Of a DNA stretch of 45,044 nucleotides, positions 26,286-34,534 are shown piece by piece. Each line of letters opens with the position of its first letter. Position 1 is the first letter of the stretch. The notes below the pieces were generated by a model. The model saw nothing but the letters and a program-made list of their open reading frames with translations. It was not told where the DNA came from and did no database searches. The position numbers were made by a program, and so were the translations under genes. The stretch lies in NCBI GenBank assembly GCA_029779475.1, contig JAKPAN010000091.1, forward strand, positions 1 through 45,044, written 5' to 3'. The DNA is from Pseudomonadota bacterium. GTDB taxonomy: Bacteria; Pseudomonadota; Gammaproteobacteria; Xanthomonadales; Rhodanobacteraceae.

Positions 26286-27005
26286 ATGAACGATATGGCC
26301 CCGGTCATCCTCATCGTCGACGACGACATGCGACTGCGCGACCTGCTCGAGCGCTATCTCGGCCAGCAAGGCTTCGCCTGCCTGGGCGCGGCCAACGGAC
26401 GCGAGCTTGACCAGCAACTCAAGCGCCATCACGTCGACCTCATCGTCCTCGACCTCATGTTGCCGGGCGAAGACGGGTTGGCGATCTGCCGTCGTCTGCG
26501 CGGTCAGGGCATCGAGACGCCCATCGTGATGCTGACCGCGAAGGGCGATGAAGTGGATCGCATCGTCGGTCTGGAAATCGGCGCCGACGACTATCTGCCC
26601 AAGCCGGGCAGCCCGCGCGAACTCGTTGCGCGAATCCGTGCCGTACTGCGACGGGGTGGCCGCGCGATCGGTGCGCCGCGCGAAGAAGGTGGCGAAGTGG
26701 GCTTCGGCGATTGCGTGCTCGATCTCGGCACACGCCAGCTCGTGCGCAAGGGCGAAGCACAACGCATCACCAGCGGAGAGTTCGCGGTGCTCGCGGCACT
26801 CGTTGCGCGGCCGCGCCAACCGCTCACGCGCGACCAGTTGATGAGCCTTGCCCGCGGTCGGGCGCACGATGCTTACGAACGCAGCATCGATGTGATGATG
26901 TCGCGCTTGCGCAAGCTCGTCGAAGCCGAGCCGCGCGCGCCGCGCTACCTGCAGACCGTGTGGGGCACGGGCTACGTATTCGTGCCCGACGACGGCGAAA
27001 CGTGA
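26286..27005 (+). CDS. OmpR/PhoB-family response regulator
   Basis: Cytosolic two-component regulator of 239 residues. The receiver domain has the acidic pocket DDD (12-14), phosphoacceptor Asp56 (LIVLDLMLPGEDG), the conserved Thr in MLTAKG, and the Lys in LPKPG; most OmpR-type receivers read KPF at that spot. The C-terminal winged helix (about 140-235) has TSGEFAVLAALVARPRQPLTRDQLMSLARG and SIDVMMSRLRKLVEAEP, ending in TVWGTGYVFVP, closely matching the OmpR subgroup. The start is the ATG at 26286 just before MNDMAPVILIVDDD. Its stop overlaps the kinase start (TGATG), so the two are coupled. The divergent Spy-like gene is the likely target. Confidence 0.93.
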   Translation: MNDMAPVILIVDDDMRLRDLLERYLGQQGFACLGAANGRELDQQLKRHHVDLIVLDLMLPGEDGLAICRRLRGQGIETPIVMLTAKGDEVDRIVGLEIGADDYLPKPGSPRELVARIRAVLRRGGRAIGAPREEGGEVGFGDCVLDLGTRQLVRKGEAQRITSGEFAVLAALVARPRQPLTRDQLMSLARGRAHDAYERSIDVMMSRLRKLVEAEPRAPRYLQTVWGTGYVFVPDDGET

Positions 27006-28264
27006 TGGCGCGCACCCTCTTCTCGCGGCTGGCGTGGCTGCTTGCCGGCGTGCTCGCCGCAATGGCCCTGTTGACGCTCCTGCTCACGCGCGAACTCCTG
27101 CGCGACGCCGCGCTCACCTCAACCAGCCGTTACGCGGAAATCGCACTCGCGGCAGCCGACGAGGTTCTGGCGGACGCGTCATCGGCGCACGCGCAGGCAC
27201 AACTCCACGAACTCGGCATCGAGCGTGCCGCGCAGCCGCCCGCACCCGCACGACACCTGTTCGCATGGCGGCGCGACCTGCAGCAGCGCATGGGTGAGCG
27301 CCACCCCGGCCGGACCGTCATCACGACCGAACAGCCCCAGCCGATGCTGTGGATCGCCGACGCCAACGGGTCCGGCTGGAGCGGTATCCCGCTGTCCGAT
27401 CTGCGCGTGTCGCTGTTGCGCGGCACGGCGGCGGTATTGTTGGCTGCGCTGTTGGTCGTCGCGCTCGCGGCGGCGTTTGCCGCGCGCGGCATCGTGCGTC
27501 CGCTCGCACGGCTGGCCGACGCCGCGCCAGCCATCGCCACCGGCGGGCCAGCGCCGCCGCTGCCCCCCAGTGCACCGCGCGAGGTCGCGCTGCTGGCCGA
27601 TGCGCTCGAGCGAGCCGCCGCTCAGACGCGCGAGACGGCACGCGAGCGCGAGCTGATGCTTGCCGGCATCTCCCACGACCTGCGCACGCCGCTGGCGCGG
27701 CTCGGACTCGCGCTGGAAATGCTTGGCGGCGACGAAACGCTTCGTGAAGGCATGCACGCGGATCTCGACGAAATCGATGCAGTCGTCGGCCAGTTCATCG
27801 CCTACGTGCAGGGCGGCGACGGCGAAGGCGCTGTTGAAACCGATTTGGGCGCACTGCTCGACCAAGCGTTGGAAACGCGCCGGCACCTCGGCCAACGGTG
27901 GGAACGCCGCGGACCCGCGCAGGCGCGCGTCGTCGCGCGAGCGGTCTCGCTGCGTCGCGCGATCGACAATCTGCTCGAAAACGCGTGCAAGCACGGCGCG
28001 GCGCCTTTCGAAACGGAAATCGTCGACGAAACCACCCATTTCGCCCTCGTCGTGCGCGACCGCGGCACGGGCGTCGCGCCGGATCTGCTGGGCCGCCTCG
28101 GTCGACCGTTCGTCCGCGTCGACGCCGCACGCAACGGCAGCGGCAGCGGCTTGGGGCTCGCGATCGTCGCGCGCTTTGCCGCAACCCACGGCGGCGAACT
28201 GCTGTTGGGCAATCGCCACGACGGCGGTTTCGCGGCCACGCTGCGCATCGCGGCACCGGGCTGA
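27005..28264 (+). CDS. Sensor histidine kinase (EnvZ/CpxA-like)
   Basis: Inner-membrane kinase of 419 residues. TM1 is about 9-28, the periplasmic sensor domain about 29-136, TM2 about 138-160, then a HAMP domain (RGIVRPLARLADA). The H-box is LAGISHDLRTPLARL with His224, the N-box IDNLLENACKHG, G1 RDRGTGVAP and G2 GSGSGLGLAIVARF. The periplasmic domain is short and Ala/Arg-rich with no recognisable ligand fold, suiting a kinase that reads an accessory protein such as the divergent Spy/CpxP-like product. The start is the ATG at 27005 overlapping the regulator stop; a GTG one codon earlier is possible. EnvZ-like by domain order and H-box. Confidence 0.92.
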   Translation: MARTLFSRLAWLLAGVLAAMALLTLLLTRELLRDAALTSTSRYAEIALAAADEVLADASSAHAQAQLHELGIERAAQPPAPARHLFAWRRDLQQRMGERHPGRTVITTEQPQPMLWIADANGSGWSGIPLSDLRVSLLRGTAAVLLAALLVVALAAAFAARGIVRPLARLADAAPAIATGGPAPPLPPSAPREVALLADALERAAAQTRETARERELMLAGISHDLRTPLARLGLALEMLGGDETLREGMHADLDEIDAVVGQFIAYVQGGDGEGAVETDLGALLDQALETRRHLGQRWERRGPAQARVVARAVSLRRAIDNLLENACKHGAAPFETEIVDETTHFALVVRDRGTGVAPDLLGRLGRPFVRVDAARNGSGSGLGLAIVARFAATHGGELLLGNRHDGGFAATLRIAAPG

Positions 28265-28326
28265 TCCGCACCCCATAGCCTCTCCGGAGGTGCGATCATC
28301 AGCTCTTTGCGAAACAGGATTTGCCC

Positions 28327-30090
28327 ATGACGTTTCGACTCGTCGGGTTCATGCTGACCTGTCTGCTGACAGCCGGTGCCACAGCGCGCGCGCAAAGCGC
28401 CGACGACCGCTTCAAGGCGCTGTACACGAACGAGTGGACGTGGCGCCAGCTGCAGTTCGGCGGCTACGACGACGAGGACAAGGCATCCGATCCCGCCGCC
28501 GCGCACTTGCCAAACGTCGACGCGAAATCGCAGGCGACGCGGCTCGCTTACTGGAACAACGTGCTCAAGCAGCTCGACGCGATCCCCGCGAACGAGTTGT
28601 CGGCGGAGAACCGCGTCAACCTCGCGATCTACAAACCGCAGGTCGAGAACCTCGCCGCGTCGATCCGTTTCCGCGACTACGAGATGCCGTTCAACGCCGA
28701 CTCGCAGTTCTGGTCCGATCTCGGCTTCATGACGCGACGCTCGCTGCACGACGAGAACGCCGCGCGCGCCTACATCGCCAAGCTCGACGACGTGCCGCGC
28801 TATTTCGACGAGCAGACCGAGAACATGCGCGCCGGCCTCAAGCGCGGGTTTTCGGTGCCGCGCGCCGTGCTCGACGGCCGCGACGTGTCGATCGCGAGCT
28901 ACGCGGAGGTGAAATCGCCGATCGACAGCGAGTTCTACAAGCCGTTCAAGGAACTGCCCCATTCGATTCCCGCCGACGTGCAGGCGAAACTGCGCGACGA
29001 CGCGCAGCGCGCGATCCGCGAGCACGTGATTCCCGCCTACGCGAAACTGCTCAAGTTCTTCCGCGACGACTACGTGCCGCACGCGCGCAAGACGCTCGCG
29101 GCCGAATCGATGCCCGACGGCAAGGCGTGGTATCGCCAGCAGATCAGGGAATACACGACGCTCGATCTCGATCCGGAAGCGATCCACCAGATCGGCCTGA
29201 AGGAAGTCGCGCGCATCGACGCACAGATGCAGGCGACGATGAAGGAAACCGGCTTCAAGGGCGATTTTCCGGCGTTCCTCGAATTCCTGCGCACCGATCC
29301 GCAGTTCTACGCATCGAGCCCCGACGAATTGCTCATGCGCGCGTCGTGGATCGCGAAACAGGTCGACGCCAAGTTGCCGCATTTCTTCGGCCTGCTGCCG
29401 CGCGGACGCTTCGGCATCGAGCCGGTGCCGGCGTCGATCGCGCCGTTCTGGACGGCCGGCCGCGGCAGCGCGCACACCTACTGGGTCAATACCTACGACC
29501 TGCCCTCGCGCCCGCTCTACAACCTGCCCGCGCTGACGCTGCACGAATCCGCGCCCGGCCACGCGCTGCAGGGAGAACTCGCCGAAGAACAGAAGGACCA
29601 GCCGAAATTCCGCAGCGAAAACTACATTTCCGCGTACGGCGAAGGCTGGGCGCTGTACTGCGAAAAACTCGGCAAGGAGATGGGCATCTACCACACGCCC
29701 TACGAGGAATTCGGCCGCGAAACCTACGAAATGTGGCGCGCCGCGCGACTCGTCATCGACACCGGCATCCACCACAAGGGCTGGACGCGGCAACAGGCGA
29801 TCGACTATCTCGCCTCGCACACCGCGCTGTCGCACCACGAGGTCGAAACCGAGGTCGACCGCTACATCTCATGGCCGGCGCAAGCGCTCAGCTACAAGCT
29901 CGGCGAGATCAAGATCGTCGAACTGCGCGCACGCGCCGAAAAGGAACTCGGCGCGAAGTTCGACCTGCGCGCCTTCCACGACGCGGTGCTCGCCGAAGGT
30001 TCGGTGCCGTTGCCCGTGCTCGAAGAGCGCATCGGCGCGTGGATCGCGTCCGTGAAGAACGCGCCGGCCGACAAGGCGAAGACGTCGTGA
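28327..30090 (+). CDS. Exported DUF885 family zinc metallopeptidase
   Basis: Periplasmic or secreted protein of 587 residues. A signal peptide (MTFRLVGFMLTCLLTAGATARAQS) precedes the long helical DUF885 domain. The zinc-site motif HESAPGH (H406-H412) fits the HExxxGH of DUF885, related in fold to M32/M3 peptidases, followed by the family's YGEGWALYCEKLG with a likely third ligand Glu. Other conserved blocks are SYAEVKSPI-like substrate loops and FDLRAFHDAVLAEGSVPLPVLE near the end. The start is the ATG at 28327 with AGGA 8 bases upstream; a TTG at 28321 is in frame. It follows the kinase gene by 62 bases and may be its own unit. Peptide substrate not known. Confidence 0.85.
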   Translation: MTFRLVGFMLTCLLTAGATARAQSADDRFKALYTNEWTWRQLQFGGYDDEDKASDPAAAHLPNVDAKSQATRLAYWNNVLKQLDAIPANELSAENRVNLAIYKPQVENLAASIRFRDYEMPFNADSQFWSDLGFMTRRSLHDENAARAYIAKLDDVPRYFDEQTENMRAGLKRGFSVPRAVLDGRDVSIASYAEVKSPIDSEFYKPFKELPHSIPADVQAKLRDDAQRAIREHVIPAYAKLLKFFRDDYVPHARKTLAAESMPDGKAWYRQQIREYTTLDLDPEAIHQIGLKEVARIDAQMQATMKETGFKGDFPAFLEFLRTDPQFYASSPDELLMRASWIAKQVDAKLPHFFGLLPRGRFGIEPVPASIAPFWTAGRGSAHTYWVNTYDLPSRPLYNLPALTLHESAPGHALQGELAEEQKDQPKFRSENYISAYGEGWALYCEKLGKEMGIYHTPYEEFGRETYEMWRAARLVIDTGIHHKGWTRQQAIDYLASHTALSHHEVETEVDRYISWPAQALSYKLGEIKIVELRARAEKELGAKFDLRAFHDAVLAEGSVPLPVLEERIGAWIASVKNAPADKAKTS

Positions 30091-30095
30091 AACCA

Positions 30096-30124
30096 CGGCG
30101 CGGCCGCATCGCGCGGCCGCGCCG
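30096..30124. terminator. Convergent hairpin between DUF885 gene and ompW
   Basis: A perfect 12-base-pair GC stem, 30096-30107 paired with 30113-30124, loop ATCGC. It lies 5 bases past one stop codon and 6 bases before the other of two convergent genes, so it probably ends transcription from both sides. No U-run is present on either strand. Confidence 0.55.
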
Positions 30125-30130
30125 CGTCCG

Positions 30131-30739
30131 TCAGAAGCGATAGCCGACGGCAACGCCGTAGACGAGCGGGTCGATCTTGACCTTGCCCACTTTGGCGCCG
30201 TTGACCTTGGCGTCGGTCTCGATGCTCACCCAGCGCGCGTCGACCGTGAACAACCAGTTCGGCGCGAAGTTGATGTCGACGCCCGCATGCAGTGCCGGGC
30301 CCCACGAATCTTCGAGATCCAGGCGCGTGCCGGCGAGCGGCCCGGTTTCGTGGATGCTGAAGAAGCGCGTGTAGTTCAAACCGACGCCGACGAACGGCGA
30401 GAACTGCTGCCCAGGCATGAAGTGGTACTGCACGCTCACGGTCGGCGGCAGTTCCTTGACGTCGGCGGCTCGCGCGCCGTTGAGCTTGACTTCGTGCTCG
30501 AACGGCAGCGCGGCGAGCACTTCGACGCCCCAGTTCGGCGTGGCCATGTATTCGAGCGTGACGGTCGGACGCGCATCATCACCGACTTCGGCCTTGAGCG
30601 TGCCGCCAGCGAGGCGACCGTTGTCGGATTTCGGCGCGACGTTGTGCACGCCGACCTTCACGACCCAGTTCGAATCGTCCGCGTGCGCGTTCGCAGCCAT
30701 GCCGGCAACCAGCGCCAGAACCAGTACCTTGATCTTCAT
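30131..30739 (-). CDS. ompW: OmpW family outer membrane protein
   Basis: Eight-stranded outer-membrane beta-barrel of 202 residues, forming a narrow hydrophobic channel in the family. A signal peptide (MKIKVLVLALVAGMAANAHA) is followed by NWVVKVGVHNVAPKSDNG, typical OmpW strands (PTVTLEYMATPNWGVEVLAALPFEHEV, PPTVSVQYHFMP...FSPFVGVGLNYTRFF) and the terminal VDPLVYGVAVGYRF-like strand ending in Phe for BAM recognition. The start is the ATG at 30739. A predicted FNR/Anr box lies upstream; OmpW is oxygen-regulated through FNR in enteric bacteria, which fits. Confidence 0.93.
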   Translation of the reverse strand: MKIKVLVLALVAGMAANAHADDSNWVVKVGVHNVAPKSDNGRLAGGTLKAEVGDDARPTVTLEYMATPNWGVEVLAALPFEHEVKLNGARAADVKELPPTVSVQYHFMPGQQFSPFVGVGLNYTRFFSIHETGPLAGTRLDLEDSWGPALHAGVDINFAPNWLFTVDARWVSIETDAKVNGAKVGKVKIDPLVYGVAVGYRF

Positions 30740-30936
30740 TGAAAACCTTTTTGATGTGGGAATGTCGTATTCGCGATGGAGCATCGCTTGCGCGCGCTCC
30801 CTGCGATAAGAAGCAATATCGGCGCCAAGCCTCGTCTCGAATCGTAAGTTTTTGTGACTTCCCGTCGCATCGGCACGACTGCGAACGCAAGCGGTTCACT
30901 GTCCGCGGTCATCCCCGCGTCGGAGAACGTCGTGGT

Positions 30937-30979
30937 AATGATGCGCTGGCCCGGGCACAGAGGCCCTGACCTGGGTCAA
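30937..30979 (-). promoter_or_regulatory. Predicted FNR/Anr-dependent promoter of ompW
   Basis: On the minus strand TTGAC-CCAG-GTCAG (complement of 30966-30979) is close to the FNR/Anr consensus TTGAT-N4-ATCAA, of which nine of ten half-site purine/pyrimidine positions are kept. About 30 bases downstream of its centre is CATCAT (near 30938-30943), at the place expected for a -10 in a class II promoter, where the activator sits at -41.5. The transcript would have a leader of about 190 bases before ompW. Pattern-based; not demonstrated. Confidence 0.5.
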
Positions 30980-30986
30980 GGCGAAC

Positions 30987-31679
30987 TCAGGGCGTGTCGC
31001 CGGGCAGCTTGGTGGTGTCCTTGCCGGCCGGCGCTGGCTTTGCGCCCATTTGTTGCTCGGCCTGCTTCTTCCATTCGTCGAGGATCGCCGCGCGTGTCGC
31101 GGCGCCACGCACGGTGCCTGCAGCCGCGTCGGTGGCCTTCGATTTGTCTTCCGGATCGCCCGACGCAATGAAGCGCACGAGGCGCGAAAACTGCGCGCCG
31201 AGCACGTCGTCGACCTGCGGCGCGAACTGGTCGAGGCCGCTCGACGACGACCCGTTGACGCGGTATTCCAGTTCGATGCGAGCCTTGCCGTAGTCGTCTT
31301 CGCGCAGCCAGAAACTCAATACGCCCTTGAGCGCGAATTCCTGCAGCGGGCCGAGCGCGGTGTCGAGCCGCAGCAATTTTCCGGGCAGAGCCATGATGAC
31401 GCGGCCGTGTTCGGCGCTGCCGCCCGGCCAGCGCTCGCAGAAGCAGCCGCCGGCTTCGGGCTTGAGGCTGAGATTGATCGCCTTGCCCGAGAACGTGTGT
31501 TCGCCGTTCCACCACTTCTGTACTTGCACGAGGTCGGCGTAAGCCTTGGCCGTCGTCACTTCGAGCGGCGCGCTGTAGGCGAGGAAGAAACCGTCGGCCG
31601 CGGCCTGCTTGATTTCGGCGTGCGCGAGACCACCGGCCGACAAAGCCAGCGCTGCGCAAATGATTCGCGAGATTTTCAT
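30987..31679 (-). CDS. Exported SRPBCC-family protein
   Basis: Protein of 230 residues with a signal peptide (MKISRIICAALALSAGGLAHAEI) and a START/Bet v1-like (SRPBCC, AHSA1-type) fold: FFLAYSAPLEVTTAKAYADLVQVQKWWNGEHTFSGKAINLSLKPEAGG (start of the domain), RVIMALPGKLLRLDTALGPLQEFA, then LSFWLREDDYGKARIELEYRVNG. SRPBCC domains bind hydrophobic ligands in a deep pocket. A hydrophilic C-terminal tail of about 60 residues (DPEDKSKATDAAAG to the end) is extra. Periplasmic location is unusual for the cytosolic AHSA1 group, though seen in some xanthomonads. It follows phhA on the same strand with 58 bases between. Function unknown. Confidence 0.72.
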   Translation of the reverse strand: MKISRIICAALALSAGGLAHAEIKQAAADGFFLAYSAPLEVTTAKAYADLVQVQKWWNGEHTFSGKAINLSLKPEAGGCFCERWPGGSAEHGRVIMALPGKLLRLDTALGPLQEFALKGVLSFWLREDDYGKARIELEYRVNGSSSSGLDQFAPQVDDVLGAQFSRLVRFIASGDPEDKSKATDAAAGTVRGAATRAAILDEWKKQAEQQMGAKPAPAGKDTTKLPGDTP

Positions 31680-31737
31680 GCGTTTCCCGACCGCGATGCG
31701 GAGGCGAAAGTTCGACGATGGCCGTGCGCGACCCGGA

Positions 31738-32628
31738 TCAAACGTCGCCGTCCGTCGCCCAGCCTTCGCCGGTGCCGCGATGGACGACGACGTCGCCTTC
31801 GCGCACGTCGCCGGCTGCGATCGCGGACTGCGCTTCGAGCTCGCGGTAGAGCGGCGTGAAGTCGGGCCGCGTCGCATCGATGAGCTGCTCGAAGCTGTCG
31901 ATGACGAAATAGGTTTTCTGGTAGGTGTCGATGCGGTAGCGCGTGCGCATGATGCGCGCGAGGTCGAAACCGATGCGGTTCGGCGCCGGCGATTCGAGGC
32001 TGTACATCGATTCGCCCTTCGAGCTGACGATGCCCGAGCCGTAGATGCGCAGGCCACCGTCCTGGCGGATCAGGCCGAATTCGACCGTGTACCAGTACAG
32101 GCGCGTGAGATGCACGAGCGCGTTCGGGTCGATGCCGTGCGCCTTCACGCCGCCACGGCCATAGGCCTGCATGTAGTCGGCGAACACCGGCTCGAGCAGC
32201 AGCGGCACGTGGCCGAAGAGGTCGTGAAAGAGATCCGGTTCGGCGATGTAGTCGATCTGCTCGGGCTTGCGGATCCACCACGTCACCGGGAAACGGCGGT
32301 TGGCGAGATGGTCGAAGAAGGTCAGGTCCGGCAACAGGCCTTCGACGCCGACGAGCTGCCAGCCGGTCGCCTTCGCCAGCACTTCGTTGAGCTCCTCGAA
32401 ACGCGGAATCGCATCCGGCGTCATGCCGAAGCGTTCCTGGTTGTCGATGAATTCGCGGCAGGCGCGGCCCTTGAGCACGTCGCGCTGGCGACGGAACAAC
32501 GTCGCCCAGGTTTCGTGCTCGGTTTTCGTGTAATCCGCCCACGGCTGGTCGACGACGGCCGTCGTGTAGATCGGCACGTAGCCCTTGTCGGTCTGCTGGC
32601 TTTCGACGCGGCGCGGCTGGGACGACAT
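31738..32628 (-). CDS. phhA: Phenylalanine 4-monooxygenase
   Basis: Cytosolic non-heme iron enzyme that converts phenylalanine to tyrosine with O2 and a tetrahydropterin; 296 residues, the bacterial single-domain form. The iron ligands are all present: His135 and His140 in DLFHDLFGHVP, and Glu183 in WYTVEFGL. Also seen are TWWIRKPEQIDYIAEPD and IYGSGIVSSKGESMYSL, typical of bacterial PAH. The start is the ATG at 32628. Pterin could come from FolE (36.2 kb), though the carbinolamine dehydratase PhhB is not in this window. The SRPBCC gene follows on the same strand. Confidence 0.96.
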   Translation of the reverse strand: MSSQPRRVESQQTDKGYVPIYTTAVVDQPWADYTKTEHETWATLFRRQRDVLKGRACREFIDNQERFGMTPDAIPRFEELNEVLAKATGWQLVGVEGLLPDLTFFDHLANRRFPVTWWIRKPEQIDYIAEPDLFHDLFGHVPLLLEPVFADYMQAYGRGGVKAHGIDPNALVHLTRLYWYTVEFGLIRQDGGLRIYGSGIVSSKGESMYSLESPAPNRIGFDLARIMRTRYRIDTYQKTYFVIDSFEQLIDATRPDFTPLYRELEAQSAIAAGDVREGDVVVHRGTGEGWATDGDV

Positions 32629-32696
32629 GACGCGGATTTCCGGGAAACGAGAACGCCACTTTAGCGCCGCCGGCTCGCGCGCGCATGCGAGGGCAT

Positions 32697-33473
32697 TCAG
32701 TCGTCGGTCGGCTGCGTTGCGGCGGGGCGGCGAAACACGATGATCTGCGCGCTTTGCGGCGGCTGCGCGCGCTGCCAGAGCACGGGCACGTCCTGCGCGC
32801 GCGGCAGCTCGAGTTCGTCGTCTTCGATGTCGTCAGGCTCGTCTTCCCAGCTGTAGCGCTTGCGCGGCGGCAGCGGATCGCGGCGGAAGAACAGGATCGC
32901 CGAGAGCACGCCCGCGATCGCGCCGGCGAGGTGGTACTCGAAACTGATGTGCTGCTCGGTCGGCAGCACCGACGCGATCATGCTGCCGTAGAGGAAGAAC
33001 ACGACGAGCGAGGTGACGACGGCGAGTCGATCGCGTCGCAACAGCCCGGTGAGGAACAGGAACAGCATGAGTCCGCTGGCGACGCCGCTGGCGCCTACGT
33101 GCACGGAATCACGCGCGAACAGCCACACGCCGAGGCCCGCGAGCAGCCAGATCGTCGGCAGCGCGAGCCGTGCCGCGCGCTGGTAGCAGTACAGCGTCAA
33201 CGTCGCGAGCAGCGCGATGGGCAGCGTGTTCGACATCAAGTGATCGAACGACGCATGCGCGAGCGGCGCGGTGAGGATGCCGAGCAGTCCGCCGACTTGG
33301 CGCGGCACGATGCCGAGATCGTCGAGCGGCCAGCCCAGCGCCCACGCCGCGAGCCAGAGCAGCCACAGGCCCGCGGTCAGCGCGAGCGCGCCGATCAGCG
33401 CGTAGCGGATGCGGTTGCGATCCTGGGCGACACTGGTCGCGGTCGGTTCGGGAACGGGACGGGCGATCTCCAT
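32697..33473 (-). CDS. Rhomboid-family intramembrane serine protease
   Basis: Polytopic protease of 258 residues with six hydrophobic helices (about 25-48, 62-80, 83-96, 104-120, 126-145, 150-170 and the last at 180-190 region). The catalytic pair is visible: Ser129 in VGASGVASGL and His181 in YHLAGAIAG; the HASFDHLMSNTLPI segment (about 72-85) is the usual rhomboid H-x-x-x-x-H-x-x-x-N element. The C-terminal 70 residues are a cytosolic acidic/proline-rich tail (PDDIEDDELELPRA) not found in GlpG. It begins 35 bases after the TerC gene on the same strand, so it is likely co-transcribed with it under the Mn2+ riboswitch. Substrates unknown. Confidence 0.87.
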   Translation of the reverse strand: MEIARPVPEPTATSVAQDRNRIRYALIGALALTAGLWLLWLAAWALGWPLDDLGIVPRQVGGLLGILTAPLAHASFDHLMSNTLPIALLATLTLYCYQRAARLALPTIWLLAGLGVWLFARDSVHVGASGVASGLMLFLFLTGLLRRDRLAVVTSLVVFFLYGSMIASVLPTEQHISFEYHLAGAIAGVLSAILFFRRDPLPPRKRYSWEDEPDDIEDDELELPRAQDVPVLWQRAQPPQSAQIIVFRRPAATQPTDD

Positions 33474-33508
33474 GCGCAGACGGTGGGGGCGCGCGAGCCG
33501 CGCACAAG

Positions 33509-34468
33509 TCAACTTGCCGCTTTTTCCTTGGGCGGGAACACGAGGCTCGCGACCATCGACGCCGCGATGAGCGTGCCGACGACGCCAAGCGCAACGCCGA
33601 TCGGCACTTTCACCCACTCCACGATCAGCATCTTCGTGCCGATGAAGACGAGCACCGCGGCGAGGCCGTAGCCGAGCAGATGGAAGCGGTCGGCCATGCC
33701 GGCGAGCAGGAAGAACAGCGCACGCAGGCCGAGCACGGCGAACACGTTCGAGGTGAGCACGACGAACGGATCGAGCGTGACCGCGAAGATCGCCGGAATC
33801 GAATCGACCGCGAACACGACGTCGATGACCGCGATCAGCACGAGCACGACGAACAACGGCGTGAACGCCGCGCGGCCGTTGTCGACGACGCGCAGTTTCT
33901 CGCCGTGGAACTCGCGCGTGATGCGCAGGTGCTTGCGCATGAAGCGCAACACGGGATTGCCGTCCAGATCGGGCTCGCTTTGCGCGGAAAACAACATCTT
34001 CACGCCGGTGACGACGAGGAAAAGGCCGAAGAAATACAACACCCAATGGAAGCGCGCGACGAGCGCGGCGCCGACGAAAATCATGACCGCGCGCAGCGCG
34101 ATCGCGCCGAGTACGCCAAGCATGAGCGCGCGCTGGCGCAATTCGACCGGCACCGCGAACGTGTTGAAGACGAGCAGGAACACGAAGATGTTGTCGATCG
34201 CGAGCGTCTTCTCGACAAGGTAACCGGTGAGGAATTCCAGCCCGATCTCGTTCGCCGCCGCACGTCCCGCGTGCGCGTCGACCCACCACCACAAGCCTGC
34301 GTCGAAGACGAGCGCGAGCGCGATCCACGCGATGCTCCACAACGCCGCCTCGCGGAATGAGACGCGATGCGCGCCGCTGCTGCGGAGCACGAGGAAGTCC
34401 GCCGCGAGCGCGACGACGACGACCGCCGCGAAGGCGATCCACAAGCCGGGAGTACCGATGGTTTCCAT
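33509..34468 (-). CDS. TerC/Alx family integral membrane protein
   Basis: Protein of 319 residues with about nine hydrophobic helices, starting METIGTPGLWIAFAAVVVVALAADFLVL. Family marks are EKTLAIDNIFVFLLVFNTFAVP (acidic DN pair inside a helix), ALRAVMIFVGAALVARFHWVLYFFGLFLVVTGVKM, DVVFAVDSIPAIFAVT (second AxDS motif) and the end VEWVKVPIGVALGVV. The two DN/DS motifs carry the conserved acidic residues of TerC proteins. TerC/Alx/MeeF-like proteins move Mn2+, and here a yybP-ykoY riboswitch precedes the gene, as upstream of E. coli alx. The ATG at 34468 has GAGG. The rhomboid gene follows 35 bases later. Confidence 0.93.
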   Translation of the reverse strand: METIGTPGLWIAFAAVVVVALAADFLVLRSSGAHRVSFREAALWSIAWIALALVFDAGLWWWVDAHAGRAAANEIGLEFLTGYLVEKTLAIDNIFVFLLVFNTFAVPVELRQRALMLGVLGAIALRAVMIFVGAALVARFHWVLYFFGLFLVVTGVKMLFSAQSEPDLDGNPVLRFMRKHLRITREFHGEKLRVVDNGRAAFTPLFVVLVLIAVIDVVFAVDSIPAIFAVTLDPFVVLTSNVFAVLGLRALFFLLAGMADRFHLLGYGLAAVLVFIGTKMLIVEWVKVPIGVALGVVGTLIAASMVASLVFPPKEKAAS

Positions 34469-34489
34469 CTCGAACCTCGCGAAAAACGA

Positions 34490-34534
34490 TCACTTCACGG
34501 GTCGATGGCGCAGGAATGCGTTTGCTGCGGACAT
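34490..34534 (-). CDS. Possible short upstream reading frame in the TerC leader
   Basis: Fourteen codons (MSAANAFLRHRPVK) starting at an ATG directly after the riboswitch palindrome and ending 21 bases before the TerC start codon. A GAAGG lies only one base before the ATG, too close for a normal ribosome site, so translation is doubtful. Listed because it sits in the expression platform. Confidence 0.2.
   Translation of the reverse strand: MSAANAFLRHRPVK

Noticed and set aside
27660-30143. An 827-codon plus-strand frame over the kinase end and the DUF885 gene
   Set aside because: Overlaps real genes in another frame; Arg-rich, no fold signature.
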